Assembly (NCBI GenBank): GCA_005656395.1
Contig: SRSI01000073.1
Coordinates: 372,001 to 436,000 of the forward strand
Reading direction: 5' to 3'
Length of the DNA stretch: 64,000 nucleotides
From: Strongyloides papillosus
Taxonomy: Eukaryota > Nematoda > Chromadorea > Rhabditida > Strongyloididae
The notes under the pieces were generated by a model. The model was not told the origin of the DNA. It was given only the letters and a program-made list of their open reading frames with translations, and ran no database searches. A program made the position numbers and the translations under genes. Below are positions 23,886-35,254 of this stretch, one piece after another (the stretch's first letter is position 1; each line of letters begins with the position of its first letter).

Positions 23886-25959
23886 TTAATTTAGCATCTT
23901 CAAAAAATCTGGTACAGCTTTTTCAGATTCCATCGATTGCCTAGCACAATCAGAAGCGATAGTTAATGCTTCTGAAATTGATTTATTCTTAAGTAATGAT
24001 GCTATAAAGCCTGAATTGAAGCTAAAAAACAATTTAATTATAAATATTTAATAATTAAACATACCAATCTCCAGCACCTGATGCTGAAAGTACATTGTTA
24101 TATTTTGGAGGACCTGATTGATAGATTTTTTTATTTACATTATCCCAAGCCACTACACCTTCTTTATCCAATGTAACCAAACAAATTTTCATATCATCAT
24201 TAAACAATGAATTATGATTTTCCTTAATTAACGATACGATTTCTTCTTTTTCGTATTTTAAATTCATTTTAACATTATTCAGTAAACAATATTCATTGAA
24301 TTCTCTTCTATTCGGACTGAAATAATTAATTCCCTTTATTATTTTGTTGTCTAATCCAAAAACTTTTTTAACTTTAAAGATATCTGTTGGTTCATACCAT
24401 AGTTTTTTCTTATAGAATCTCCCTATTTCTATCGCTTTTTCTAAAGTTTCTTTACTAAGATTACCATCTAGGATAAGGTACTCTGAAGTACTGATGATGT
24501 CTTCTTTTTCTTCAACAAATTCTGGTGAAAGACATGACATAATATTCCCCAAACTCAATATACCGCAAAAAACATTACCTTTACTTGTTAAACCTGAATA
24601 AACGGGTGTTGAATGTGTGGATACTTTAAGAACATTTGTCATATCCATATGTTTGCAAAATTGTTCCATTGCCAAACCAAATTGATCATTTCCTATTGCT
24701 GAAATTAAAGTTGTAGGTATTCCAAGTTTTGTTAAAGCATCAGCATGATTTCTACCAACACCACCAGGTTTAAGATGAATTTTTCCAGGATAAGATGCTC
24801 CTGTACTTTCAATTTTCATGTCCGTTAGTGCGTCAATATCAATTATACTTGCTCCAATTACAGTAACTTTTTTTTTATCTTTAATAGTCTCATTTTTCAC
24901 ATCACAACTTTTTATAACACTCTTCTTTTCATTATTTAATATTTGAAAGTAATTATTAGCAAGAATACTACCGATCTTTGCATTATTTTTCAGTAAAGCG
25001 ATATTGGAAGTCAAACTAGTTCCTTTTGTTAGTTCTCTTACTTTTTTTAATATAAAAGGAGTGACTTCTTTACCACCAATATTCTTTTTCTTGCATTCTT
25101 CAAGTGCATCATTGATAGCCTTGTCAATTTCCATTCCATTAATTGAAGCTTCTTCGGGAATTGGAACAGAAACAAGTGTACCACATTTACTACCAATATC
25201 CTCATTAAATTTAATTATCTTTGCAATCTCATTAAGATTTTTTTCTCCATAACATCCCTTTAATCCTGTCTTTCTAACAAAAAATCCTGGAAAATCACAG
25301 TCTTCATCATTCACTATTACATTAACCCCCTGTGTCTCCAAGAATTCCAATGTTTTAGGGACATCAAGAATTGACTTTACACCAGAACAAATAACAACAA
25401 CAGGAGTTCTTCCTAGTTCAATGAGATCACAGGAAATATCAAAAGTTTCCCCAACACCACGATGGACACCACCAATTCCACCAGTGGAAAAAAATTTAAT
25501 TCCAACCAAATTTGATAAGAACATCGTTGCAGCAACTGTTGTTCCTCCATATCTTTTTGAGTTGAGCGTATTACTGATATCTCTTGTTGAAACCTTTACA
25601 GGATTATTATTGGGTGATCCTAATTTTTGAAGATCTTCTTTTGAGGTTCCAATATTAATGTAGCCATCAATTAAAGATATTGTTGCTGGTGTGCAACTTT
25701 CATTTCTAACGATATCTTCTATATCATTTCCTAATCTAAAATTTAAATTTTCAGAAAATTGAATAATTAATTAAATAGCTTACTTAATATTTTCAGGATA
25801 AGGTAATCCGTGAGTAATAACAGTTGATTCTAATGCAACAATTGGTTTATTATTAATTAAGCTTTCCTTCACCTCCTCAGATATTTTGATAAAGTTAGGG
25901 AAATTGATTTTTCTATATAAGTTTCTTTTGATATTTATTAAAGGAAATATTAGACGCAT
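23886..25959 (-). CDS. Bifunctional pseudouridine-5'-phosphate glycosidase / PfkB-type pseudouridine kinase fusion
   Basis: Exons on the minus strand are 25959-25784, 25735-24065 and 24021-23886, encoding 660 residues. The N-terminal half is Psu[26 protein letters not shown], the GGTTVAAT segment and [11 protein letters not shown] (142-152). The C-terminal half is a ribokinase/PfkB sugar kinase: KPGGVGRN (383-388) and GAGD (612-615) with FNSGF after the last splice, which is the anion-hole and catalytic-Asp region. The kinase phosphorylates pseudouridine and the glycosidase splits it into uracil and ribose-5-phosphate, so the fusion holds both catabolic steps. The N-terminus ([17 protein letters not shown]) is basic and could be a mitochondrial signal. 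The residue after GAGD is Cys where Ser, Ala or Thr is usual. Confidence 0.93.
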
Positions 25960-26649
25960 TATGTTAATGAATATTAAAAATTCGCTAATATAAATAAGTA
26001 CTAAAAACAAATTTATTGAATTTATACATTAAAGTCTATCGTTGATAATATACAAAAGTAATAATATTAAAGTAATTTGAAAAAAATGGTTGGTGATAAA
26101 CAAAATCAATCATTAGATAAGGAAAATACAACACACATTTCCAAAAGATGCATAAACAGTTTATAGTGTATCAACATAATTTTAAATCATCTTCTTTATT
26201 TTTAATTATTTAAAAGTTGAGACAATTACAGTTATTACAATATTATTGCCACTTCTTTCCCTTTTTTAACAACTAATTCTTATTAGTTAGAAATTTTTAT
26301 ATTTAAAATCAAAAGTTCACTATTAAAAGATAAGAGTAAAAATAAAAGGTGATTATCAGACATTTAATTTAATGACATGCATAAGTAAAATTAAATTATT
26401 AATAAAGTTAAAAAAAAATTAAAAATCACTTCTAGAAGGAAGGAAACAATCACTAATTAAAATTAATGAAATAATTATATAATTATTACCAAGTATAAAG
26501 TTAATTACAAATATAGACTAACATTAATTGAATTTATAGGATTTTTCAGACATAGGAAAAAATAATTAAAATATTAAATTTATGATTTTTAATGATTTAA
26601 CTTGTTTAACTAATATTTTCATTCTATTTTCAAAATTTTTTAAAAATAT
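25960..26649. other. Divergent intergenic region
   Basis: This is AT-rich DNA between the PsuG-PfkB start and the 7TM receptor start, with no coding signal. It probably contains both promoters, but I recognise no specific site. Confidence 0.5.
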
Positions 26650-27680
26650 ATGATGGAATATAGAAGAGATTTTATTCTTATATTTGGTTATCTTTATATT
26701 TTTACATCATTAATTTATATGATAATAACTGGAGCAAATTGTTTTGTAAGTTTTTTCAACAATAAATTGATTAAAGCATTAAATTAAGGTTTTATTACGT
26801 AATAAAAAACTGTTAAAACAAAACTATGCCTATGTTTTTATAGCGTTTACAGCTATAGGCAATTTGCTTCAACTATCAGCACATTTTATATCTGGATTTT
26901 ATATCATTTTTTCAATTTCACCACCTCTTCACTTCGTTATGCTACAAGGTTCAATCTTGAATTTTGGTTTTGATGTAACTTGCATCTTAACATTAGCTTT
27001 ATCATTCAACAGACTATTTTTGTTTTTTAATTTTCATGGTGTATTGTATATTATTTTAAAAAAACTTACAATATCAATTATTGCGATGTTATGTCTTGTG
27101 GCAATTTTTTATCTTATAATTCCAAATTTTGATTTTTTTAAAATTGTTTTTAATGTGAAAAATGGTGTCTGGGAATATTATACAGTGAAGGAAAATTTTA
27201 ATCGTTTTAATTTTCTTGAAGGTAGATTAATGGTATCAGTTAATTTGGCAAGTGTTCTTATATTAGTTTTAATTGCTTGTAAAATAGTTTATCAAAAATT
27301 AACAACTGAAAGTTATAATAATTCAAAAAAAATAAAATTTTACGATATTTCATTATTTTTGCAAGCATTATTTAATTTTTTGTGCATAGGCTTTGTACAA
27401 GTCTTTTGGCAATTCGGAGATGTATGGTTTCCAAATTCAACCTATCTCTATACATACCTCAATTATTTATGGCTAAATGTTGCTGGTAGAGATTCAGTTT
27501 TTAATTTATTATTGTTAAGGTAATTTTTATTAATTTTATTAATATTATTAATATTTAAATTTTTTTAGAGAAGTTAGGTTACCAATTTTAATATTTTTAA
27601 AATACTATAAAACTTCAGCAAAAGTGGTACAACCTCAAACAACAACTAGGAATATAAAAAATAATGCTATTAGTAAATAA
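26650..27680 (+). CDS. Seven-transmembrane receptor of nematode chemoreceptor type
   Basis: Exons are 26650-26745, 26789-27519 and 27569-27680 (introns 43 and 49 bp), encoding 312 residues. Hydropathy suggests seven membrane segments: TM1 in the first exon (FGYLYIFTSLIYMIITGANCF), TM2-TM7 in the second, and a short cytoplasmic tail (REVRLPILIFLKYYK) in the third. Short loops, a basic VLLRNKKLL first inner loop and SFNRLFLF at the TM3 end, in place of DRY, fit the serpentine chemoreceptor superfamily of nematodes (srt/srx/srv-like). I cannot assign the subfamily. It is probably a sensory-neuron receptor. The splice phases (0 and 2) rejoin all three pieces in frame, which supports the model. 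Confidence 0.8.
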
Positions 27681-27806
27681 TAGATGAAAATCATATTGGA
27701 AAATTTTTATTGATAATTTCTGTGAAATAACTTTTAGTAATATAAAATTTGACATAATACATATAAATTAATAAAACAACAAATCAATTTTTTACTAGAT
27801 TATTTT

Positions 27807-28865
27807 TTAATAATTAAACATTTTTGCTTCCTCTTTTCTTTGTGATAAAAATATTGTTTCAAGTTGTGTAATGATAGCATCAATATCTCTGTCATTACCA
27901 TGCCTAATACAAAGATTATGCGAATTTCTATATATAACAACATTATTACTCTCGTCAGTGTTACTTTTTAAATCACTATAGTAACGATTCATTATTGTTT
28001 TAATGTATGAATCATTGTATCTTTCAACGGTTTCCTTAATTTCAATTATATCATCTAGACTGAGATTGTTATATCTAACAGAATCAAATAAAGCATCAAC
28101 GTATTGCTGATTATTGCCTTTAACAAGATAATAAATAACAATTTTAAAAACAATGGCCTCAGATGTAATTGGAAGATCATCATTCGATAGGTACATTTTC
28201 AAAGCTCCTGGACTAAGTTTCATAATTAACTCTGAAGCAACCAATTCTGTTAATTTAAAATTTGCAATTGTCATTAAAATGTTTTGACTTCTAATTGATA
28301 CTAAATTTCCAATATCTGCAAATTGATTCAAACAATCTTTGAGAATTGCCAACGATTTATCAGCATGACAGATGATAGATGTTTCAATGAGATCTGTAAA
28401 TTTAGGCATTTCTAAGTTTGTAGCCAATTTAAGGAATTCTGAACTCTTCTCCAAAGCAAATCTAATTTTTCCTGTTTTTAGGAAGTGAACAAATTTATCA
28501 ATAGTTTTGCATTCATAATTATCTAAAGCTAGAACTAAATCCTTCGTCTTCTTTTTTTGAATTAATCTTTTAACATAGTGTGAATCTTCCATTAGGATAT
28601 CAGTATAAACCTTTGCTTTTTCTTTATCAATTTTCTTAATATGTGTTATTGATAGACATTTACCTTTTTCTTGGGCTGCTGTCTCAAGCTTCATAACTTC
28701 CTCTTGAATTTTCGGTGACAATATTCTTATACTATTATTTTTGTCATTCCAAAACATAAAGCTTCCATCAGAATGTTTCATTGGACTGCATACTTTTTCT
28801 TTTACATTTGGTATTAGATCTTCAAATGGGGTAGGTGTTGAAATTTTTTCTTCACAATAAGCCAT
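27807..28865 (-). CDS. BTB-BACK domain protein, single exon (352 residues)
   Basis: The ATG at 28865 opens an uninterrupted frame. After about 85 residues comes a degenerate BTB fold (KVYTDILMEDSHYVKRLI, then IDKFVHFLKTGKIRF and EFLKLATNLEMPKFTDLIE, matching the BTB Y-T-G strand and C-terminal helices). It is followed by a BACK domain (LSPGALKMYLSNDDLPITSEAIVFKIVIYYL; compare LLSSDDLNV.SE..VF in kelch-like proteins). No kelch repeats or MATH domain are present, and the sequence ends after a conserved NLCIRHG motif. Family members commonly recruit substrates to Cullin-3 ubiquitin ligases. Whether this one binds Cullin-3 is unknown. It is paralogous to the gene at 30072-31130. Confidence 0.82.
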   Translation of the reverse strand: MAYCEEKISTPTPFEDLIPNVKEKVCSPMKHSDGSFMFWNDKNNSIRILSPKIQEEVMKLETAAQEKGKCLSITHIKKIDKEKAKVYTDILMEDSHYVKRLIQKKKTKDLVLALDNYECKTIDKFVHFLKTGKIRFALEKSSEFLKLATNLEMPKFTDLIETSIICHADKSLAILKDCLNQFADIGNLVSIRSQNILMTIANFKLTELVASELIMKLSPGALKMYLSNDDLPITSEAIVFKIVIYYLVKGNNQQYVDALFDSVRYNNLSLDDIIEIKETVERYNDSYIKTIMNRYYSDLKSNTDESNNVVIYRNSHNLCIRHGNDRDIDAIITQLETIFLSQRKEEAKMFNY

Positions 28866-30071
28866 TTTGAATGATTAGATAATTTGACAACTAAAAATTA
28901 TTTTTATCTATGTCATTTAGATAAAATATTTGCAAATTTTTCAATATTCAAAAAAATTTATTTATCAATAGCAGAATTGATAATATTCAAAATCAGGAAA
29001 TTATTTTTATGGTGGTGTAATAAAATATTTATATAAAAAGGTGTTTTCTCATTTTTAATAAGTTATGAAGCAATATTTTATAATACTTTTAATATAATTC
29101 AAATAACACAAAAAATAACATTTTATTGTGATGTTTTTGGAATTTGATGTAAAGAAATATATTTTCTATGAGACATTATCACGGTTGCTAAAAATTACAA
29201 TATTCAGATGCTATTTATTAATAAATTTTATATCATATCAATCTGTTTTAAATTTCTTGAAAAATAAAATATCCCTGATTTTTTTAAAGCCTTTAAAAAT
29301 ATAAGCCGCCAAACTAATATTTCAGAAAAAACGAGAAAGTATAAACAAAAGTGACGGTTTTGTTAAAACTTCATCTTTATTTTTTGTAAAAAAAGATGCT
29401 ACAAAAAGTATACATTAAAGATTATTTTGAAAATTGTTTTCAAACTTTTGTTTTACAATCCCGCCATATCGTTTAAAATTTTAGTATTTTATCATGATCA
29501 ATCATTTTTTTTTATGACTTCTATAAATTCTTGGAAAATACTTTTATATTTTCATAGAAAATCGAATATGTAATTAATTTTTAGATTATTTGTTAATTTT
29601 TCTAGCTATTAATATAAAGTTTATTTCTTAATTGTGATGAAGATGATTTATTCTTGAGAATGATTAAAAAATTCCTTTAAATAAACTTTAAAGTAAATTT
29701 GTTGTTAACAAAAATAATTTACTGAAATTTTACACCCTATTCATAGCTTCTTAATTTACAACAAAGTTTTAGTAATGTCAGTTGCTAATGATAATAAAGT
29801 AGCTTCAATCATTAGGTCGTAAAATTGGATATATAAATAATTATTTTCAGTGATAAATATGAAATCAAAAGTATTGCTAAATTTATCTGTTTGATTTAAT
29901 ATTCAAAAAATGATCTTATTATTTGTTTCCTGAATCTTAGAGGTTATTAATATTATTAATTGAGCAAAAATTTGAATTTTCTAAATATACACGTATCATT
30001 TTTTGTTATAAAGTGCATGTCAATTTATTTAAAAAGAGAGTGCCTTTTTTTAAACTAAATATATTGTTATA
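28866..30071. other. Divergent promoter region between two BTB-BACK paralogues
   Basis: This 1.2-kb AT-rich spacer separates two head-to-head paralogous starts, and I find no exon in it. Each start is preceded by an AT-rich leader. I did not find an obvious inverted duplication of the two flanks by eye. Confidence 0.5.
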
Positions 30072-31130
30072 ATGAGTGAGAATGGATGCCTATCAACGGC
30101 CTGCTACCTAAAATCTGAGGCCAGTACAATTTCAACAACATCTGAAGATCCACCTACTAATTATGTTGGGAGAACTATTTATAATTCAGGAATGGAAATA
30201 TCGTGGGATATACTAAAATCAAATATAAAGATTATTAATAACAACTATGTTAATGAGACGAAAAAAATGGAAAATGGAGAAAAAAACAGTTGTGAGAATT
30301 TTATAAAAGTTATATTATCAACAGGAGAAGAAATGGATGTCTCAAAGAGGATATTTGGACATAATTCATTTTATATACAACGTTTGGTCAGTCAAAATAC
30401 ATCAGAAAAGTTAGTTATCAAATCAACAGCATTTGATCCAATTGCCCTGAAAAAAATATTTTGCTATATGAGTTATGGGATACTTGAATACACACTTCAT
30501 GAAGTCGGTGAAATAATAAGAGTAGCTGGTTCCTTTGAAATGTATAATATTATGAATGACATTGAAACATCTTTGATATCGTTTGGAAGTTTTCCATCTA
30601 ATATTCTTGGTAGAGTCCTTACTATTGCCAGTCACGAAGATTATCTTATAACAATAAAAACAAAAAAGATAATATTAAAGTTAGTTAACAATAATTTGTA
30701 TAAATTTTTACAGTCAAATGAATTTCTTCTTCTTAGTCCAAGTGCGGTAGTTAGACTACTAAGTTATGATGATTTGAATGTTATTGATGAAGTTGAAGTT
30801 TTTAGAATGGCTATGTATTACCTTATTTATGGAAAGAATCAATTGTATGCTGATTCAATTTTAAATTGCGTTAGATTTCAAAATATGAATAACATTGAAA
30901 TGAAGGCAATTTATGACATCTCTGAGGCATATAATGATTTATATATAAAAAAGATTCTTGGATATTATATTGAAGACTATCTTTTGTACCAAAAAAATGG
31001 GATTATTAAAGGAGAAGTTAGAAATATGAACATGTTGTGTATAAGAAATAAAGGAAATGGAAATATAAGTATTGTTATGAAGATATTAGAAAAAAAGACA
31101 CTAGATGATGTGAAAATTCATATTTCATAA
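30072..31130 (+). CDS. BTB-BACK domain protein, single exon (352 residues), paralogue of the 27.8-kb gene
   Basis: It has the same architecture and exactly the same length as the neighbouring minus-strand gene. The BTB part is clearer here: NFIKVILSTGEEMDVSKRIF, HNSFYIQRLV, ALKKIFCYMSYGILEYTLHEVGEIIRVAGSFEMYNIM. The BACK part follows: LSPSAVVRLLSYDDLNVIDEVEVFRMAMYYL. The shared tail has YND(S/L)YIKKI and a closing M/LCIR motif. No intron, kelch repeat or signal peptide is seen. By family knowledge it is a candidate Cullin-3 adaptor or scaffold. Divergence between the two copies is substantial, so the duplication is not recent. Confidence 0.82.
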   Translation: MSENGCLSTACYLKSEASTISTTSEDPPTNYVGRTIYNSGMEISWDILKSNIKIINNNYVNETKKMENGEKNSCENFIKVILSTGEEMDVSKRIFGHNSFYIQRLVSQNTSEKLVIKSTAFDPIALKKIFCYMSYGILEYTLHEVGEIIRVAGSFEMYNIMNDIETSLISFGSFPSNILGRVLTIASHEDYLITIKTKKIILKLVNNNLYKFLQSNEFLLLSPSAVVRLLSYDDLNVIDEVEVFRMAMYYLIYGKNQLYADSILNCVRFQNMNNIEMKAIYDISEAYNDLYIKKILGYYIEDYLLYQKNGIIKGEVRNMNMLCIRNKGNGNISIVMKILEKKTLDDVKIHIS

Positions 31131-31312
31131 TGGTATATAATGATAGTGTATCAAAAATTATATATTAAAGATAAAAAAATTTCAAGTTTTAAAACTTAGT
31201 ATTTTTCAAGTAAAAACACTCATAATTTTTAATATTAAAATTAATAAATATTAAATGGTAATTTTCTTTCAATGAAAATTATATTTTGTAAAAATGCAAT
31301 GGAGAGAGGATT

Positions 31313-32049
31313 TTAAGCATTTTCTGTTTTAACAATTGGTGTATCTTCATTTTTCTTCCCCTCACCATTATTTTTCTTTTTTCTATTAATTTTTGAAGCA
31401 TCTTTAGATTGTTGATTATCACTTCCATTTTCAATGTTTTCTCCTTTTTTTGGACCAACACTCTTTTTACGTTTTCCTTTACCACGATTCTTAGGTTTTG
31501 TTTGCTAAAAATGAAAGTTATTATTGATAAAAAAAAATGTTATCTTACAGTGGTATTTTCGTCATTACTTTTTCCAACATTTTCACTACCACTTTTCTTG
31601 TCATTTCTTACTTTTCTCCATCTTCTTTTTGGTCTATGAGGATAATCAGCATGTGAAGATCCTTGAACTGCTTCTCCATTTGGACCGGTAACATTGACGG
31701 CTTCTAAACCTTTCCTCCCTTCAACAACATCAAATTCGACACTCTCATTATCATTTAGTGATTTCAACTTTTTATGTGGATTGTTTTTGGCAATAGCTGT
31801 TTGGTGAACAAAAATATCACCTTTTCCATCACTTCTACTTATAAAACCATATCCATTAACAACATTGAACCATTTGCAAGTTCCACAGACTTTACGTTCT
31901 ATTATCTTACTTCCATTAACATGATTCTCATCATTTAAAACCTCTGTTTTATCATTTTTTTCTGGAACAGGCAAGTTTTTTTCTCCCTCAACGGTAGAGA
32001 GATTCTTCTCGCCTTCAGCGTTAGATGTTACTTCAGTTTTGGCCGTCAT
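31313..32049 (-). CDS. cey: Y-box / cold-shock domain RNA-binding protein
   Basis: Exons on the minus strand are 32049-31549 and 31504-31313 (44-bp intron, phase 0), encoding 230 residues. The cold-shock domain (about 54-125) has both nucleic-acid-binding motifs, GYGFI (RNP1, 66-70) and DIFVHQ (RNP2, 78-83), preceded by CKWFNV as in Y-box proteins. The acidic N-terminus has two EGEKNL repeats. The C-terminus after [10 protein letters not shown] is rich in Lys, Arg, Asn and Glu, standing in for the alternating basic/acidic tail of Y-box proteins. Such CEY proteins package mRNA in the cytoplasm, especially in the germline, and influence stability and translation. The second exon is invisible to a single-frame reading and changes frame. 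Confidence 0.93.
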
Positions 32050-34537
32050 GATGGTAAAATAATATTAACAATGTTAAATTAATAAAACAATGATTATTGC
32101 CAAAACAAGCTGTTAGATGTTGGTAGGCGCCTCTAAAAAATATTATAAAAAGTGTTAATTTTGGAGAAAGTAAAATTAATTTAACTTTCCTCAGATAAGA
32201 GGGCGTATAAGATAGATATATATTATATAATATTATATACATGTGAATGTTTTTAAAAAGATTTTTTAAATCAATATTGGTAAAAAAATTTTTTGAATGG
32301 CTAATGATGAAATGGCAAAAAAAATTTCTTTTTAAGGAAATATACAGCTGTAAATGAAATCTTAAAAACAAGTAAAAGTTAAAGTATTGTTGATTTATGG
32401 ATGAATTATTTAAAGAGGAATATTGATATATATATATTATCGTCATAGTATTTTTGAATAATAATTATTAAGTAAAATAAAAGTTTTAATAATATGTACA
32501 TCATTGAACATTTTACCTCATATTGTAAAATTTATAAATATATAAAGATTTATTAACAGTCCATCACCTTTAGATGTACAAATTTTCTTTAATTTTAAAT
32601 CATATACTTTTATATATACATTGTAACAATGAAATGAAAAGTAATTTAGAACATTTCTTAAGATCACTCATCAAAAGGTTGTGGTTAAGATGGAGATGAT
32701 ATGTGTGAGGAAGAAATATATAAAAATGTGTATGTTATAATATATGGAGGAAAAAGAAGTAATGTTAATCTCAATTTTAGTACTCCTACTATTCATTCAC
32801 ATACTATCTATGTTTTATATATGTCTTGTTAACGCAAGGCCCACTTACAATCATTTGTAAGAGACAAAAACAACCCAAAGAGGTGTTGAAATTCGAGAAC
32901 TACAACTTAGTAAAAACTTGATATAATATTAAGATAATAAACAATGCTTTATCCACTTATATTTAAATAGAAATTATGTAGAGAAAAACATTTCCGGAAG
33001 TAAATATGTTACTTTTTTTGATAACACAGAAAAAGGAAAGTTAATTTTAAAAAATAAATTATGAAAAGAAGTGAAAATGTGGGTAAATAAAATTATAAAG
33101 ACTTATCGTTACAGGAGGTTTATACAACCTTCCAAATAAAGTTTCTTTATAAAGATCTTTGATCAACAAACAATAGTATCTTTTTACCACAACTACCTCA
33201 TTAGGCATATTTATAAGGGTTGTAATAGTTTTTACCAATATACATCTTTTACTTTTAATACCATAATGGACAAATAAACAAATAAAAACTTTTGTAATTA
33301 AAAAAATAATAATGAAATATAACAATTGAGTTTTTTTAACACAGTTGATGTAAATAAGAAAAATAAATAAGAAAAAATTAGTTAAATAATTTCTAATTTT
33401 AATATATATTTATCTGTAATGCCAATTGTAAGACATCAAAAATTATCTTTTAAAAGATGTTATAATATAATGTCTTCTTGGTAAATAAAATTATACAAAG
33501 GCTACCATCTAAAAATGATGAATTTAGTATAAGATAAATATATATAATATATTTTTCTAACTATCTAATATATAAGAAAAGACAAAATATCAATGTCTCG
33601 GTCATCAAATATCAAAATTGTAAAAATTTAAAGTTTAACTTTTTCGAACATTCCTACATATATAAATTTCATAAAATAGAAAGAGTTTATAAAATTGTAT
33701 GTTAAAAAGAACAACGATTATTAGTTTGGGAATAAATTTTCGACTACAGCAATATTATTGTGTAGGAAAACAAAAATATATATATGCGATAACAACTTAT
33801 TTACATTTATAATCCTTATCAACAATGTAATAGAGAGTGAGATATAAAATTACAACTTTTTTGTTCTTTTTCAATAAAGCATATGGAAAAATTAATATTA
33901 TCTACAACTTTATAAAAAAAATGTTATCATAAATGACTATATTTTGAAGATGAAAAATAAAATGACTACCAAACATTTTTTTACCACAAAAATTTAATCA
34001 AAATGCATTTGAAAAAAAGATAACATTATTTCATCAATATTTCATCTTAAATGGTGGATTTTTTGAATCAAATTCAATGATTTAATAAATAATTTATTTA
34101 CGATAAAGTTAAATTTTGAAAATTGCACTTTTAATGGATATAATTAAATATTTTAATATTTGGATTAACAAAATATTTCAAATATTATACAATTTTTATT
34201 TATTTAAACCACCTGAGGATATTTGATTGGTTATATATACGTTATTTACCCTCTTTAAAGATAAACACTTACAAAAACATTCTTTATACTATTGTCTCTA
34301 CTTAATTATGAAATTATAATAAATAGTATAGTATTTGTTTATCTTTGCTACATTTTTTCTTTTTTCAAGTTGAATTTAATTAAACAGGTGCTAATATTTT
34401 AATATGATATTATATAATTTCTATGAAGGTATTGTTCTTCAAAATGATATATAAGGAAAAAATATTTCCACAATCATCACACATTCATTTGTCATTTGTT
34501 ACATTTGAATATCACTTTATCAACTTCCAAAGTAATC
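32050..34537. other. Intergenic, 2.5 kb, no gene seen
   Basis: AT-rich DNA upstream of both the Y-box gene (minus) and the ShKT gene (plus). The open frames at 32033-32446 and 33059-33325 (minus) have biased, random-looking composition. GTAGGCGCC occurs at 32123-32131 and is shared with the 6.3-kb island. No RNA gene is recognised. Confidence 0.55.
34448..34454 (+). promoter_or_regulatory. TATA box of the ShKT gene
   Basis: TATATAA followed by GG lies 84 bp upstream of the ATG at 34538, a plausible core promoter position with a leader of about 50-60 nt. In DNA this AT-rich the match alone is weak evidence. Confidence 0.4.
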
Positions 34538-35254
34538 ATGAATCTTAAGTACGTTTTACTTTCAACTATCCTTGCTCTTACAATCAACAAAGCTTTTGGT
34601 GCCGAAGTTGGTTATGGACAGGAGTGTGATGGTGCAGCAACAACTTGTGCTACTGGATATTTTTGTGCTCCATGGGGACAAGCTGCACCAAATAATGGTA
34701 ACGCATGTGCAAAGGAATGTACTGTTGCTACTCAAGATGTCGATTGTGGTACTGGTAATCTCTGTGAACCTGTAACTGCTGGTGGAACAGATTTAGTTTG
34801 CAAGTCTGTTCTTTCTGCTTTAACTTCAACTCCATGCACTGCAACAACTATATGTGACGCAACTAAACAAGTTTGTGAAGAGCATACTTTGACATGTGTA
34901 GCAAAACCAGAAACAACTATGGAAACAACAATAGAAACTTCAACAATTACTACTACAACAGCTGGAGGCATAAATATCATTGTAACACCTACTCCATGCG
35001 TTGACTTGGTTGTCGGAGGTCCAAATGATTGTCGTGCACTTGCACCATATTGTACTAATGATATTTACAGAGATTTAATGAAGGCAAAATGTCCAAGAAC
35101 TTGTGGATATTGTACCACATCTCCTGGTGTCTCTGGTGGTAGTGGATGTAGAGATAGTAATTCTGATTGTTCTAACAAACAATATTTGTGTAGAAATAGT
35201 ATTTACAGAGATCTAATGAAGCGTGAATGTCCTATGACGTGTGGATATTGCTAA
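34538..35254 (+). CDS. Secreted cysteine-rich protein with two C-terminal ShKT domains
   Basis: Single exon of 238 residues. The ATG at 34538 opens a classic signal peptide (MNLKYVLLSTILALTINKAFG, cleaved near 21). An earlier in-frame TTG is not used as the start. Residues 22-125 hold about 12 cysteines in a disulfide-rich region; a Thr-rich linker follows (about 126-142). Two six-cysteine ShKT domains close the protein: 154-192 and 204-238, both with IYRDLMK.(K/R)CP.TCGYC. ShKT is a widespread extracellular module in nematodes, often on astacins and secreted or surface proteins, and its presence does not by itself imply toxicity. The codon choice is less AT-skewed than its surroundings, suggesting good expression. 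Confidence 0.93.
   Translation: MNLKYVLLSTILALTINKAFGAEVGYGQECDGAATTCATGYFCAPWGQAAPNNGNACAKECTVATQDVDCGTGNLCEPVTAGGTDLVCKSVLSALTSTPCTATTICDATKQVCEEHTLTCVAKPETTMETTIETSTITTTTAGGINIIVTPTPCVDLVVGGPNDCRALAPYCTNDIYRDLMKAKCPRTCGYCTTSPGVSGGSGCRDSNSDCSNKQYLCRNSIYRDLMKRECPMTCGYC

Noticed and set aside
32033..33325. Two minus-strand frames upstream of the Y-box gene
   Set aside because: Low-complexity, Phe/Ile/Leu/Tyr-rich translations with no domain; they look like random AT sequence.
34538..35254. ShKT protein as a toxin
   Set aside because: The ShKT name derives from an anemone peptide, but the fold is a common extracellular module in nematodes; nothing here shows toxicity.
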